A stretch of DNA of 5,638 nt from an uncultured Atopobiaceae bacterium. Its GTDB lineage: Bacteria > Actinomycetota > Coriobacteriia > Coriobacteriales > Atopobiaceae. This document shows, piece by piece, positions 1 to 5,077 of this stretch. The DNA is taken from assembly GCA_947303905.1 (NCBI GenBank), contig CAMYZR010000117.1:1-5638 (forward strand), given 5' to 3'. The position numbers were made by a program, and so were the translations under genes. The notes beneath the pieces were generated by a model, which worked only from the letters and a program-made list of their open reading frames with translations, had not been told where the DNA came from and ran no database searches. Positions within the stretch are counted from its first letter, which is position 1. Each line of letters begins with the position of its first letter.

Positions 1-158
1 GCCCCTGGCAGCGTAATCCCCGAACCATTCGTGTCCGAAAACTTGACACGCCTCACACGCCGTCATTCCGCCCATCCCGAAGGCCCTCGCGGCCTCGCGG
101 TGGGAGTGGCCCTTGCGGGCGTACTCGGCGACGGCCCCCTCGCCTCCTCAGGGTACAT
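1..158 (-). pseudogene. IS630-like transposase, N-terminal remnant (frameshifted, cut by window edge)
   Basis: Reading the minus strand, a start-like ATG at 158 gives MYPEEARG. The frame that then continues open to the left edge (from 147, just after a TGA at 150-148) reads AVAEYARKGHSHREAARAFG from 135 downward. This strongly resembles the N-terminal helix-turn-helix of IS630-type transposases, which bind the element ends. The two pieces join into one plausible protein only through a -1 shift at a run of five G on the minus strand (135-139). The open frame has no usable start codon of its own. After the HTH the residues (MTACEACQVFG onward) fit the family less well, so decay may go beyond the single shift. 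The rest of the gene lies outside the window. A different HTH transposase family is possible. The transposase nature is moderately sure and the exact family less so. Confidence 0.55.
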
Positions 159-266
159 GCGGACTCCAATCCGGACCTGGTTTGGTCCAACTCTTCGTCC
201 GCACCCCCGAGGGCGACCATTGGGGACGGTTTCTTTGGTCTGGTCCGCCCCTCCCGTCCTGCAGCC

Positions 267-1172
267 TCAATCGTCCATGTGGCCGAAGTCGGACGGGGCT
301 ATCACGCTCACGCCCTCGATAACGCTTCGGCGATTCGCGCGGCTCTGCTCAAAACGTTGCGCATAGCAAGCGGCATAGAGGCTGTTGAGGATGAACTGTG
401 TGCAGGTCCCACTGTAGAAGTCGGCGATCTTGGCGTGGAAGTGCTCGAGTGGCGTGTAGGTCAAGGCCACGTCGGCAATGAGGGTAAGCGGGCTGTGCCG
501 CGAGTTGGTGACGGCGATGACGGATACCCCACGCTCCTTGAGCATGGGGACAAAGGCCATGGGGATGTGCTCCAGCCCGCCCGAGTATGAGGTCACGACA
601 ACGCAGTCTTCTCGGGAGAGGTGATTGGCGATGGATGCCACCTCAGCGTTGGTCTGTGGCGTGCGGCAGAGCAGCCCGATGAGGGAGAGGTTGGAGGCGA
701 GTATCTTGCCCAGCTGGTAGTTGTGCATGACGCCAAAGTGGACTAGGTCGTGCGATGACAGCAGGATGCTTGCCGCCCGCGCAAGCGCCTCTCGGTCGAG
801 CGACTCCTCCATCTCCGTTGCGGCGAGGCGCTGGATGCGCGCCAGGCTGCCGACTACCTCGTCAGCAGTCGCATTGGGGCCAAAGGGGGTGTTGACGTCC
901 ACCTCGCGCTGACGGGCAAGTCGCTCCTCCTCGGCGCCCATGGCGGCTAGGAAGTTGCGGCGATAGTCCTTCCAGCCGGCATAGCCTGCCTGTTTGGCAA
1001 AGCGCACCAGCGTCGGCTTTGATGTGTACGCGCGTGCGGCAATCTCGCGCATGGTGAGCTGCTCGATGCCAGTTCCCTCGCTGAGGAGAAAGTCGGCGAC
1101 CTGCTTGATGGAACCTGGTAGCCCGAGCGATGCCTCGCGGGCAAAGTCAAGGGCGTGCTGTGATGACGTCAT
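267..1172 (-). CDS. MurR/RpiR-family transcriptional regulator (HTH + SIS domains)
   Basis: This 301-residue protein has the usual size and two-domain layout of the RpiR family, which are cytoplasmic DNA-binding regulators sensing phosphorylated sugars. Residues about 20-75 form the HTH_6 domain (VADFLL, LTMREIAARAYTS, then the recognition helix region KPTLVRFAKQAGYAGWKDY). Residues about 130-260 form a SIS sugar-phosphate domain, with the loop TSYSGG at 194-199 and VIAVTNSRHSPL at 218-229. The frame is open up to an ATG at 1313, but the start at 1172 is preferred: it has a good GGGAGG Shine-Dalgarno a few bases upstream, and the 47 extra residues do not look like RpiR sequence. It is divergent from the PTS EIIB gene at 1381, the classical arrangement for a regulator controlling its neighbour and itself. 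The perfect inverted repeat at 1224-1254 in its leader is the best operator candidate. Its ligand cannot be read from sequence. No terminator is evident before the transposase remnant that follows. Confidence 0.92.
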   Translation of the reverse strand: MTSSQHALDFAREASLGLPGSIKQVADFLLSEGTGIEQLTMREIAARAYTSKPTLVRFAKQAGYAGWKDYRRNFLAAMGAEEERLARQREVDVNTPFGPNATADEVVGSLARIQRLAATEMEESLDREALARAASILLSSHDLVHFGVMHNYQLGKILASNLSLIGLLCRTPQTNAEVASIANHLSREDCVVVTSYSGGLEHIPMAFVPMLKERGVSVIAVTNSRHSPLTLIADVALTYTPLEHFHAKIADFYSGTCTQFILNSLYAACYAQRFEQSRANRRSVIEGVSVIAPSDFGHMDD

Positions 1173-1223
1173 GATGCCTCCCTCGCCCCAACAGTAAGGC
1201 ATCTGCAAGGCGCGAAGCGCGGC

Positions 1224-1254
1224 GTTCCGACTGACGGATAAAACGAGTCGGAAC
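1224..1254. promoter_or_regulatory. Perfect 9-bp inverted repeat, candidate RpiR operator or leader hairpin
   Basis: GTTCCGACT (1224-1232) is exactly repeated in reverse complement as AGTCGGAAC (1246-1254), with a 13-bp spacer. It lies in the rpiR/EIIB spacer, about 50 bp upstream of the rpiR start. On the minus strand the spacer contains TTTTAT, a weak -10-like sequence, so a bound protein could block rpiR transcription. Centre-to-centre spacing of the arms is about 22 bp, two helical turns, which fits a dimer or tetramer binding one face of the DNA. It could instead fold as an RNA stem in the rpiR leader. The repeat is certain and its function is inferred. Confidence 0.5.
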
Positions 1255-1331
1255 TCACAGACCTGAAGACGGCTGGCGACCGCGTTGTTCCCGTAACAGA
1301 CTGGAATGTGCAACGAGCTGAAACTGAACGA

Positions 1332-1341
1332 TACTTATAAG
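1332..1341 (+). promoter_or_regulatory. Possible -10 region for the EIIB gene
   Basis: The AT-rich stretch TACTTATAAG stands out in an otherwise GC-rich spacer, about 40 bp before the EIIB start. It contains TATAAG, close to the TATAAT -10 consensus. No convincing -35 element lies at the right distance (TGCAAC at 1309-1314 is the nearest weak candidate), so an activator or a relaxed promoter would be needed. Low confidence. Confidence 0.25.
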
Positions 1342-1380
1342 CAAGGAAAAGGGATAACCCAAAAGGGAAAGGGGCACGCA

Positions 1381-1833
1381 ATGCTTCGTATCGCAATCTG
1401 CTGTGGCGGCGGCTTCTCGTCTTCGACCATGGCGGCTCACCTCAACAAGCAGCTAGCCGAGAGCGAGTACAAGGACGATGTGACCCTTCAGTTCATCCCG
1501 TTCTCGATGCTGTGGGGCGAGTCCGCAGCGTTTTCGTCGGGCTCTGAGAAGCAGCGCCAGGACGAGGTCGATGTTGCCCTGTGCTGCCCACATCTCGAGT
1601 ATCCGGCCAAGACCGCTACGCAGGAAGGGCGTCTGCGCATTCCCGTGTTCATCCTGCCCATGCGCCTCTATGGCCAGATCAACATCGAGGGCGTCATCGA
1701 GGAGGCCGAGGACGTGCTCGAGCTCTGGAACAACGGCACGCCCAATCCGATCGTCTTCCCTGACGAGCCGCGTTCCATGACCGCTGCTCGCAACGTCAGC
1801 CATCGTCGTTGGCTGGCTCAGCAGGGCAAGTAG
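1381..1833 (+). CDS. Free-standing PTS EIIB, lactose/cellobiose type
   Basis: The product is 150 residues. Its first ~115 match the lactose/cellobiose EIIB fold: a strand MLRIAICC, then the phosphate loop CGGGFSSS with Cys8 as the expected phosphocysteine (compare CSAGMSTS in EIIB-cellobiose). A second strand DVALCCPHLEY (64-74) and PVFILPMRLYGQINIEGVIEEA (88-109) correspond to the usual conserved strand and helix. In this role EIIB takes phosphate from EIIA and passes it to the sugar moving through EIIC. Residues after ~115 form a tail that ordinary EIIB proteins of about 100 residues lack. The start at 1381 is preferred over an in-frame ATG at 1306 because AAAGGGG lies six bases upstream and the phosphate loop is then at the normal place. 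No EIIA or EIIC gene follows; a strong hairpin ends the transcript, so it appears monocistronic. It may serve an EIIC encoded elsewhere, or act as a phosphorylation signal to the divergent RpiR regulator. Confidence 0.85.
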   Translation: MLRIAICCGGGFSSSTMAAHLNKQLAESEYKDDVTLQFIPFSMLWGESAAFSSGSEKQRQDEVDVALCCPHLEYPAKTATQEGRLRIPVFILPMRLYGQINIEGVIEEAEDVLELWNNGTPNPIVFPDEPRSMTAARNVSHRRWLAQQGK

Positions 1834-1900
1834 CTCCACCACACATAGCCGAGGGAGGGGTTACTGTTAAGCCTTTTGGCTGTCGGTAAGCCGAAGGAGA

Positions 1901-1938
1901 GGTATCGCAGGTGCGTGAGTGCCTGCGATACCCTTTTA
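1901..1938 (+). terminator. Intrinsic terminator after the EIIB gene
   Basis: GGTATCGCAGG (1901-1911) pairs perfectly with CCTGCGATACC (1922-1932). Three further pairs (two G-U wobbles) close the stem on a GTGA tetraloop of GNRA type, giving about 14 pairs. A modest T tract, CTTTTACT, follows. The hairpin is far stronger than chance, but the short T run leaves open a second role such as 3'-end protection. Confidence 0.72.
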
Positions 1939-1978
1939 CTGGTTAGTGGTGGTCTCAGCAGCTGTGTGAAGCCTCAAA

Positions 1979-1996
1979 CCTGAAAGCGCTCTCAGG
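1979..1996. promoter_or_regulatory. cre-like / LacI-family operator upstream of the lipoprotein gene
   Basis: TGAAAGCGCTCTCA (1981-1994) fits every position of the degenerate catabolite-response consensus TGWAANCGNTNWCA and has the central CG typical of LacI-family sites. It is embedded in a longer near-palindrome, CCTGAAAGCGCTCTCAGG (8 of 9 half-site positions pair). A further copy of the arm, TTCAGG, lies at 2016-2021 and forms a perfect 8-bp repeat pair with AACCTGAA at 1977-1984. The site is about 97 bp before the lipoprotein start. The match is seen directly; control by a LacI-type sugar regulator is inferred, and no such regulator is in the window. Confidence 0.55.
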
Positions 1997-2045
1997 CATG
2001 TGGCAAAGCCGCGTCTTCAGGTTGTCCAAAGGTTAGGGCCGTAGG

Positions 2046-2077
2046 CTTAGACGTGGGTCAAGAGACCCTTGTCTAAG
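2046..2077 (+). promoter_or_regulatory. Leader stem-loop running into the Shine-Dalgarno of the lipoprotein gene
   Basis: CTTAGAC (2046-2052) pairs exactly with GTCTAAG (2071-2077). After a G-U pair and a mismatch, GGGTC (2055-2059) pairs with GACCC (2064-2068) around an AAGA loop. The 3' arm takes up the first three bases of the very strong Shine-Dalgarno AAGGAGGT (2075-2082), eight bases before the ATG at 2091. This could dampen translation or respond to temperature or a factor. No clear promoter was found upstream, so whether the whole stem is transcribed is unknown. Confidence 0.5.
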
Positions 2078-2090
2078 GAGGTATTCCACC

Positions 2091-3434
2091 ATGAAGAACC
2101 AGTACACCCGCGGAGTCACCGCAGTGCTTCTCTCTGCGGCACTTGCCACGACCCTCTCTGGATGCATGGGCGCAGCATCCAAGTCAGCTGAGATCGAAGC
2201 GCAGGAGAGCGAGTCGATCCCGTTGTCGATCGAGGTGACAGAGGCAAGCGAGACGACTGAGGTGGCGCAAGCAAGCGAGACGACTGCCGAGAACGTCGTG
2301 GTCTCGGAGGCCAAGCTCTCCACCACGGGCGTCATCGACACGACCGACCTGTTTACCGAACGTGACCTCACGCAGACGGCGGACCTGAGCGACGCTACCC
2401 GCCTCACGCTGACGAGTGGCGAGGACGTTTCGATAACCAGCGAAGGCGTCTACGTACTGTCCGGCGAGGCATCCGACGTGACCGTCACGGTCGATGCCGA
2501 CTCCACCGAGAAGGTCCAGATCGTGCTGGACGGCGTGAGCATTACCAATGCCGACGCGCCGGTCATCTACGTCGTGAGTGCAGATAAGGTCTTTGTGACC
2601 ACCACGGAGGGAAGCTCCAACACACTCTCCGTTACGGGTACCTTTGTGGCAGACGGTGACACCAACACCGATGCGGTCATCTTCTCCAAGGACGACCTTG
2701 TGCTCAACGGTTTGGGTGCGCTCGCCATCAGCTCCACCGACAACGGCATCTCCTGCAAGGATGACCTCAAGGTGACGGGTGGCACGTATACGATCAGCTC
2801 CACCGGTGACGCCCTTGAGGCAAACGACTCCATCAGCATCTCTGACGGAAGCTTTGCCATCAGCTCCCAGGCGGATGCCCTGCACGCGGAGAATGACGAG
2901 GACGACACGGTCGGTTCCGTCTATATCTGTGGTGGTAGCTTCGACATCGACGCGGCAAGCGACGGCATCCGCGCCACCACGTATCTGCAGGTCGATGGCG
3001 GCAGCTTCGACATCACTGCAGGTGAGGCCCTGGAGTCCACGTACGTGCAGGTAAATGGGGGCGAGATCCAGATCGCCGCGAGCGATGACGGCATCAACGC
3101 CACGACCAAGTCGAGCTCCATCGGCACGCCCGCCGTCGAGGTCACGGGTGGCACCATCTCCATCACCATGGGCTCGGGCGACACCGACGCCATCGACTCC
3201 AACGGCAACCTTTACATCAGCGGCGGCACAGTCGACATCAATGCCCAGTTTGCGTTTGACTTCGATGGTGCTGGCGAGCTGACCGGTGGCACGGTGACCG
3301 TCAATGGCGAGCAGGTGAGCTCGCTTGCCAACTCGATGATGGGCGGCGGTATGGGCATGCGAGGCGACAAGGCCATGGGCGGTGCTCCCGAAGGGGAAAT
3401 GAGCGGCCAGATGGGCGGTGGGCCGCGGGGTTAG
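2091..3434 (+). CDS. Secreted lipoprotein with Cthe_2159-like carbohydrate-binding beta-helix domain
   Basis: The 447-residue product begins with a lipoprotein signal peptide (KNQYTR, hydrophobic stretch 8-22) ending in the lipobox LSGC with Cys25, so it should be anchored to the outer face of the membrane. Residues 26-75 are an acidic, Ser/Thr-rich linker. From about 105 to 405 the sequence is built of repeated strands ending in GG-S/T-hydrophobic (GGTYTIS, DGSFAIS, GGSFDID, GGSFDIT, GGEIQIA, GGTISIT, GGTVDIN). Alternating with them are acidic turns DGI, DAL, EAL or DAI at about 217, 240, 262, 291, 312, 333 and 366. This is the pattern of the calcium-binding right-handed beta-helix family typified by Clostridium thermocellum Cthe_2159, which binds cellulose-like and pectin-like polysaccharides. 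The tail 415-447 is Met/Gly-rich (MMGGGMGM), common in this family. No catalytic motif is visible, so binding rather than cleavage is expected. The start follows AAGGAGGT. A cre-like site and RBS hairpin precede it; a terminator follows. Confidence 0.83.
   Translation: MKNQYTRGVTAVLLSAALATTLSGCMGAASKSAEIEAQESESIPLSIEVTEASETTEVAQASETTAENVVVSEAKLSTTGVIDTTDLFTERDLTQTADLSDATRLTLTSGEDVSITSEGVYVLSGEASDVTVTVDADSTEKVQIVLDGVSITNADAPVIYVVSADKVFVTTTEGSSNTLSVTGTFVADGDTNTDAVIFSKDDLVLNGLGALAISSTDNGISCKDDLKVTGGTYTISSTGDALEANDSISISDGSFAISSQADALHAENDEDDTVGSVYICGGSFDIDAASDGIRATTYLQVDGGSFDITAGEALESTYVQVNGGEIQIAASDDGINATTKSSSIGTPAVEVTGGTISITMGSGDTDAIDSNGNLYISGGTVDINAQFAFDFDGAGELTGGTVTVNGEQVSSLANSMMGGGMGMRGDKAMGGAPEGEMSGQMGGGPRG
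2244..2286 (+). repeat. In-frame 16-bp direct repeat in the lipoprotein linker
   Basis: GCAAGCGAGACGACTG occurs exactly at 2244-2259 and 2271-2286, a 27-bp (9-codon) period. It encodes ASETT twice in the extended linker after the lipid anchor. The period preserves the reading frame, so copy number could change linker length by slippage without breaking the gene. Confidence 0.8.
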
Positions 3435-3455
3435 TACGAGACATATCGGCGACTC

Positions 3456-3488
3456 GCGCCGCGCGGTCTTGAACTGCGCGGCGCTTTT
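3456..3488 (+). terminator. Intrinsic terminator after the lipoprotein gene
   Basis: GCGCCGCGC (3456-3464) pairs perfectly with GCGCGGCGC (3476-3484). The stem can extend inward by three more pairs and is followed directly by TTTT (3485-3488). It begins 21 bp after the lipoprotein stop codon. Confidence 0.85.
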
Positions 3489-3505
3489 GATGGTTGGGGC
3501 TGCGG

Positions 3506-3511
3506 TACAAT
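3506..3511 (+). promoter_or_regulatory. Possible -10 box for the DUF362 gene
   Basis: TACAAT differs from the -10 consensus by one base and lies about 44 bp before the preferred start codon, just after the preceding terminator. The only -35-like sequence at a suitable distance overlaps the terminator T run (TTTTGA, 3485-3490, 15-bp spacing), so the pairing is weak. Confidence 0.35.
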
Positions 3512-3554
3512 TCATACCAGCTGCATGGAATTAAAAGAGGGCAAGGAGGGAACC

Positions 3555-4580
3555 ATGCTCATTCACAATGCAACTCCCGCTACCAATGGCGACACCTACA
3601 TCCCCATGAGCGAGCGCGATGGCGATCAGTCCATCGTCTACTTCACTCGCGACATCTCGCCCGAGGGCCTGCGCAAGGCCGTGGCAAAGGTGTCCGGCGC
3701 CCTTGAGGGCAAGGTCGCCGTCAAGCTCCACACGGGAGAGCAGCACGGCCCCAACATCATCCCGGCCGCCTGGGTGAAGGAGCTCATCGAGAACGACCTG
3801 CCCGACGCGACGATCATCGAGACCAACACCTACTACGAGGGCGACCGCGACACCACCGAGAAGCACCTCGAGACGCTCAAGGTCAACGGCTGGACCTTCT
3901 GTCCCGTGGACATCACCGACGACGAGGGCTACGTGGAGTTCCCCGTCGAGGGTGGCAAGTGGTTTGACACCATGGCCGTGGGCTCTCACCTGCCCAACTA
4001 TGACTCCATGCTCACGCTCACGCACTTCAAGGGCCACATGATGGGCGGCTTCGGTGGCTCCAACAAGAACATCGGCATCGGTTGCGCCTCCGGCAAGGAG
4101 GGCAAGAAGTGGATTCATGCCCAGACCGCCGACAATGGCGAGTCTTGGGGCGCCCAGTGGAGCGTGGCCCAGGAGGAGCTGATGGAGAAGATCAGCGAGT
4201 CCACCAAGGCCACCATCGACCACTTCGGCGAGCATGTGGTCTACGTCAACGTCATGCGCAACATGAGCGTCAGCTGCGACTGCGAGGGCGTCTCCGCCCA
4301 GCCTGTCGTGACGCCCAATGTCGGCATCCTGGCCTCCACCGACATCTGCGCCATCGACTCCGCTTGCATCGACCTCGTGTGGGCTATGACCGACGCCGGC
4401 CTGGTGCACAACCACGACCTCGTCGAGCGCATCACCAGCCGTCATGGCCTGCGTCAGCTTGAGTACATGCACGAGCTCGGCATGGGCAACTGGCGCTACC
4501 AGCTGCTCGACATGGACAACGACGAGGCAGGGGTCTCGGTCGACGATGCCGTTAAGCACGTGGTCCCGTTTGAGGGGTAA
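3555..4580 (+). CDS. DUF362 domain-containing protein
   Basis: The 341-residue product matches the DUF362 family across its length: YFTRDISPEGLRKAV near the N-terminus (about 29-43), VAVKLHTGE (54-62), ETNTYYEGDRDTTEKHLE (89-106), PVDITDDEG (117-125), the highly conserved SHLPNYDSMLTLTHFKGH and GGFGG block (144-168), CDC (241-243), STDICAIDSACIDLVW (261-276) and RITSRHG near the C-terminus (292-298). The family is linked to redox and iron-sulfur biology, but its reaction is not established. Many homologues carry a C-terminal ferredoxin-like domain; this copy does not, leaving CDC and scattered cysteines as the only candidate ligands. There is no signal peptide, so it should be cytoplasmic. 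The ATG at 3555 is preferred over an in-frame ATG at 3525 because AAGGAGGG lies just upstream of it, while the first ten codons of the longer form would themselves encode that Shine-Dalgarno. It stands alone between two terminators. Confidence 0.87.
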   Translation: MLIHNATPATNGDTYIPMSERDGDQSIVYFTRDISPEGLRKAVAKVSGALEGKVAVKLHTGEQHGPNIIPAAWVKELIENDLPDATIIETNTYYEGDRDTTEKHLETLKVNGWTFCPVDITDDEGYVEFPVEGGKWFDTMAVGSHLPNYDSMLTLTHFKGHMMGGFGGSNKNIGIGCASGKEGKKWIHAQTADNGESWGAQWSVAQEELMEKISESTKATIDHFGEHVVYVNVMRNMSVSCDCEGVSAQPVVTPNVGILASTDICAIDSACIDLVWAMTDAGLVHNHDLVERITSRHGLRQLEYMHELGMGNWRYQLLDMDNDEAGVSVDDAVKHVVPFEG

Positions 4581-4614
4581 CGGGCAGACGCACATCTGGC
4601 TTCGTGAGCTTTGT

Positions 4615-4646
4615 GGGCTGGCAGGCACCGTCTGCCAGCCCTTTTT
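4615..4646 (+). terminator. Intrinsic terminator after the DUF362 gene
   Basis: GGGCTGGCAG (4615-4624) pairs perfectly with CTGCCAGCCC (4632-4641) around a 7-base loop, followed by TTTTT (4642-4646). It is a textbook Rho-independent terminator 34 bp after the stop codon, and it marks the left limit of the IS200-type element. Confidence 0.92.
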
Positions 4647-4667
4647 CGTCTAGGGTCAACAAATCTG

Positions 4668-4688
4668 TGCCGCGCGGTACGCGCGGCA
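4668..4688 (+). repeat. Left-end hairpin 1 of the IS200-type element
   Basis: TGCCGCGCG (4668-4676) is perfectly complementary to CGCGCGGCA (4680-4688) with a GTA triloop. Its position eight bases inside the proposed left end fits the subterminal structure that TnpA recognises in single-stranded DNA. It could also block read-through transcription into tnpA. Confidence 0.65.
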
Positions 4689-4695
4689 TCAAAAC

Positions 4696-4714
4696 CCACC
4701 CGCTGTGCGGGTGG
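4696..4714 (+). repeat. Left-end hairpin 2 of the IS200-type element
   Basis: CCACCCGC (4696-4703) pairs perfectly with GCGGGTGG (4707-4714) around a TGT triloop, seven bases after the first hairpin. Two close hairpins ahead of tnpA are a feature of IS200-group left ends. Confidence 0.62.
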
Positions 4715-4774
4715 ACGACAAAGGGCGCTATGCGACGGGAGACCCCCCCCAGGATGGTGATTGTTCAGGTCGCC

Positions 4775-4792
4775 AGCCTTCAGGGGAAGGCT
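4775..4792 (+). promoter_or_regulatory. Hairpin sequestering the tnpA ribosome binding site
   Basis: AGCCTT (4775-4780) pairs with AAGGCT (4787-4792). The 3' arm and loop contain the purine-rich GGGGAAGG that would serve as Shine-Dalgarno for the ATG at 4799. IS200 elements are known to hold tnpA expression down by such a leader stem, so its retention fits the assignment. Confidence 0.55.
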
Positions 4793-4798
4793 AGAGCC

Positions 4799-5053
4799 AT
4801 GGCCCAGGAGGCCAACGGTCCCTCGCACGCGAAGTGGCTGTGCAAGTACCACATCGTGTTCACACCCAAGTATGGGAGGAAAATCATCTGCAACCAGTAC
4901 CGGAAAGACCTCGGGGAGATCCTCGGGTCGCTGTGCCAGTGGAAGGACGTGGAGATCATAGAGGGGCACCTCATGCCCGACCACGTCCACATGCTGGTGA
5001 GCATACCGCCCAAGCCAGGCGTCAAGGCGTACGATGACCCGTTTGCAAGGTAG
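4799..5053 (+). pseudogene. tnpA: IS200-type transposase TnpA with internal deletion
   Basis: The frame encodes 84 residues, against about 150 for normal IS200-group TnpA. Residues 1-75 are a clean N-terminal part: AKWLCKYHIVFTPKYGRK (11-28), VEIIEGHLMPDHVHMLVSIP (51-70) with the metal-binding HUH motif His62-Val-His64, then PKPGV. At about residue 76 it jumps straight to KAYDDPFAR and stop, which resembles the family's C-terminal end (EYxDPF). The middle, including the helix with the catalytic tyrosine that cuts and joins DNA, is absent. The frame is preserved across the junction, so a short protein could still be made, but it cannot perform transposition. It may persist as a passive relic or be mobilised by an intact TnpA elsewhere. 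The start at 4799 matches the family's MAQ-type N-terminus. Confidence 0.83.
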
Positions 5054-5062
5054 GCGGACGCG

Positions 5063-5077
5063 GCTGGTTTCACCGGC
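5063..5077 (+). repeat. Right-end hairpin of the IS200-type element
   Basis: GCTGGT (5063-5068) pairs with ACCGGC (5072-5077) around a TTC triloop, with one G-T wobble. It lies 9 bases after the tnpA stop and 16 bases before the proposed right cleavage motif, consistent with the right-end structure of this family. It is weaker than the left-end hairpins. Confidence 0.45.

Noticed and set aside
31..366. Plus-strand frames of 111 and 69 codons at the left edge
   Set aside because: They are antisense to the transposase remnant and the end of rpiR, with Pro/Arg-rich sequence and no ribosome site.
2022..2050. TTGTCC with a weak GCTTAG at 17-bp spacing as promoter of the lipoprotein gene
   Set aside because: The -10 match is poor, and the resulting start near 2057 would remove the 5' arm of the leader stem, so it was not listed as a feature.
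2184..3515. A 443-codon open frame on the minus strand across the lipoprotein gene
   Set aside because: It is a mirror of a GC-rich, repeat-rich plus-strand gene. The translation has no recognisable domain, and the plus strand has a lipobox, ribosome site, terminator and clear family pattern.
3531..4628. A 365-codon open frame on the minus strand across the DUF362 gene
   Set aside because: The composition is Val/Asp/His-rich nonsense typical of antisense shadow, whereas the plus frame matches DUF362 throughout.
4743..4750. Run of eight C in the tnpA leader as a phase-variation tract
   Set aside because: It is outside any coding frame, in a decayed element, and may be length-variable only by sequencing or replication slippage. 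No functional role could be supported.
4604..4798. In-frame N-terminal extension of tnpA back to 4604
   Set aside because: It would cross the DUF362 terminator and both element hairpins, and the family's N-terminus begins at 4799.
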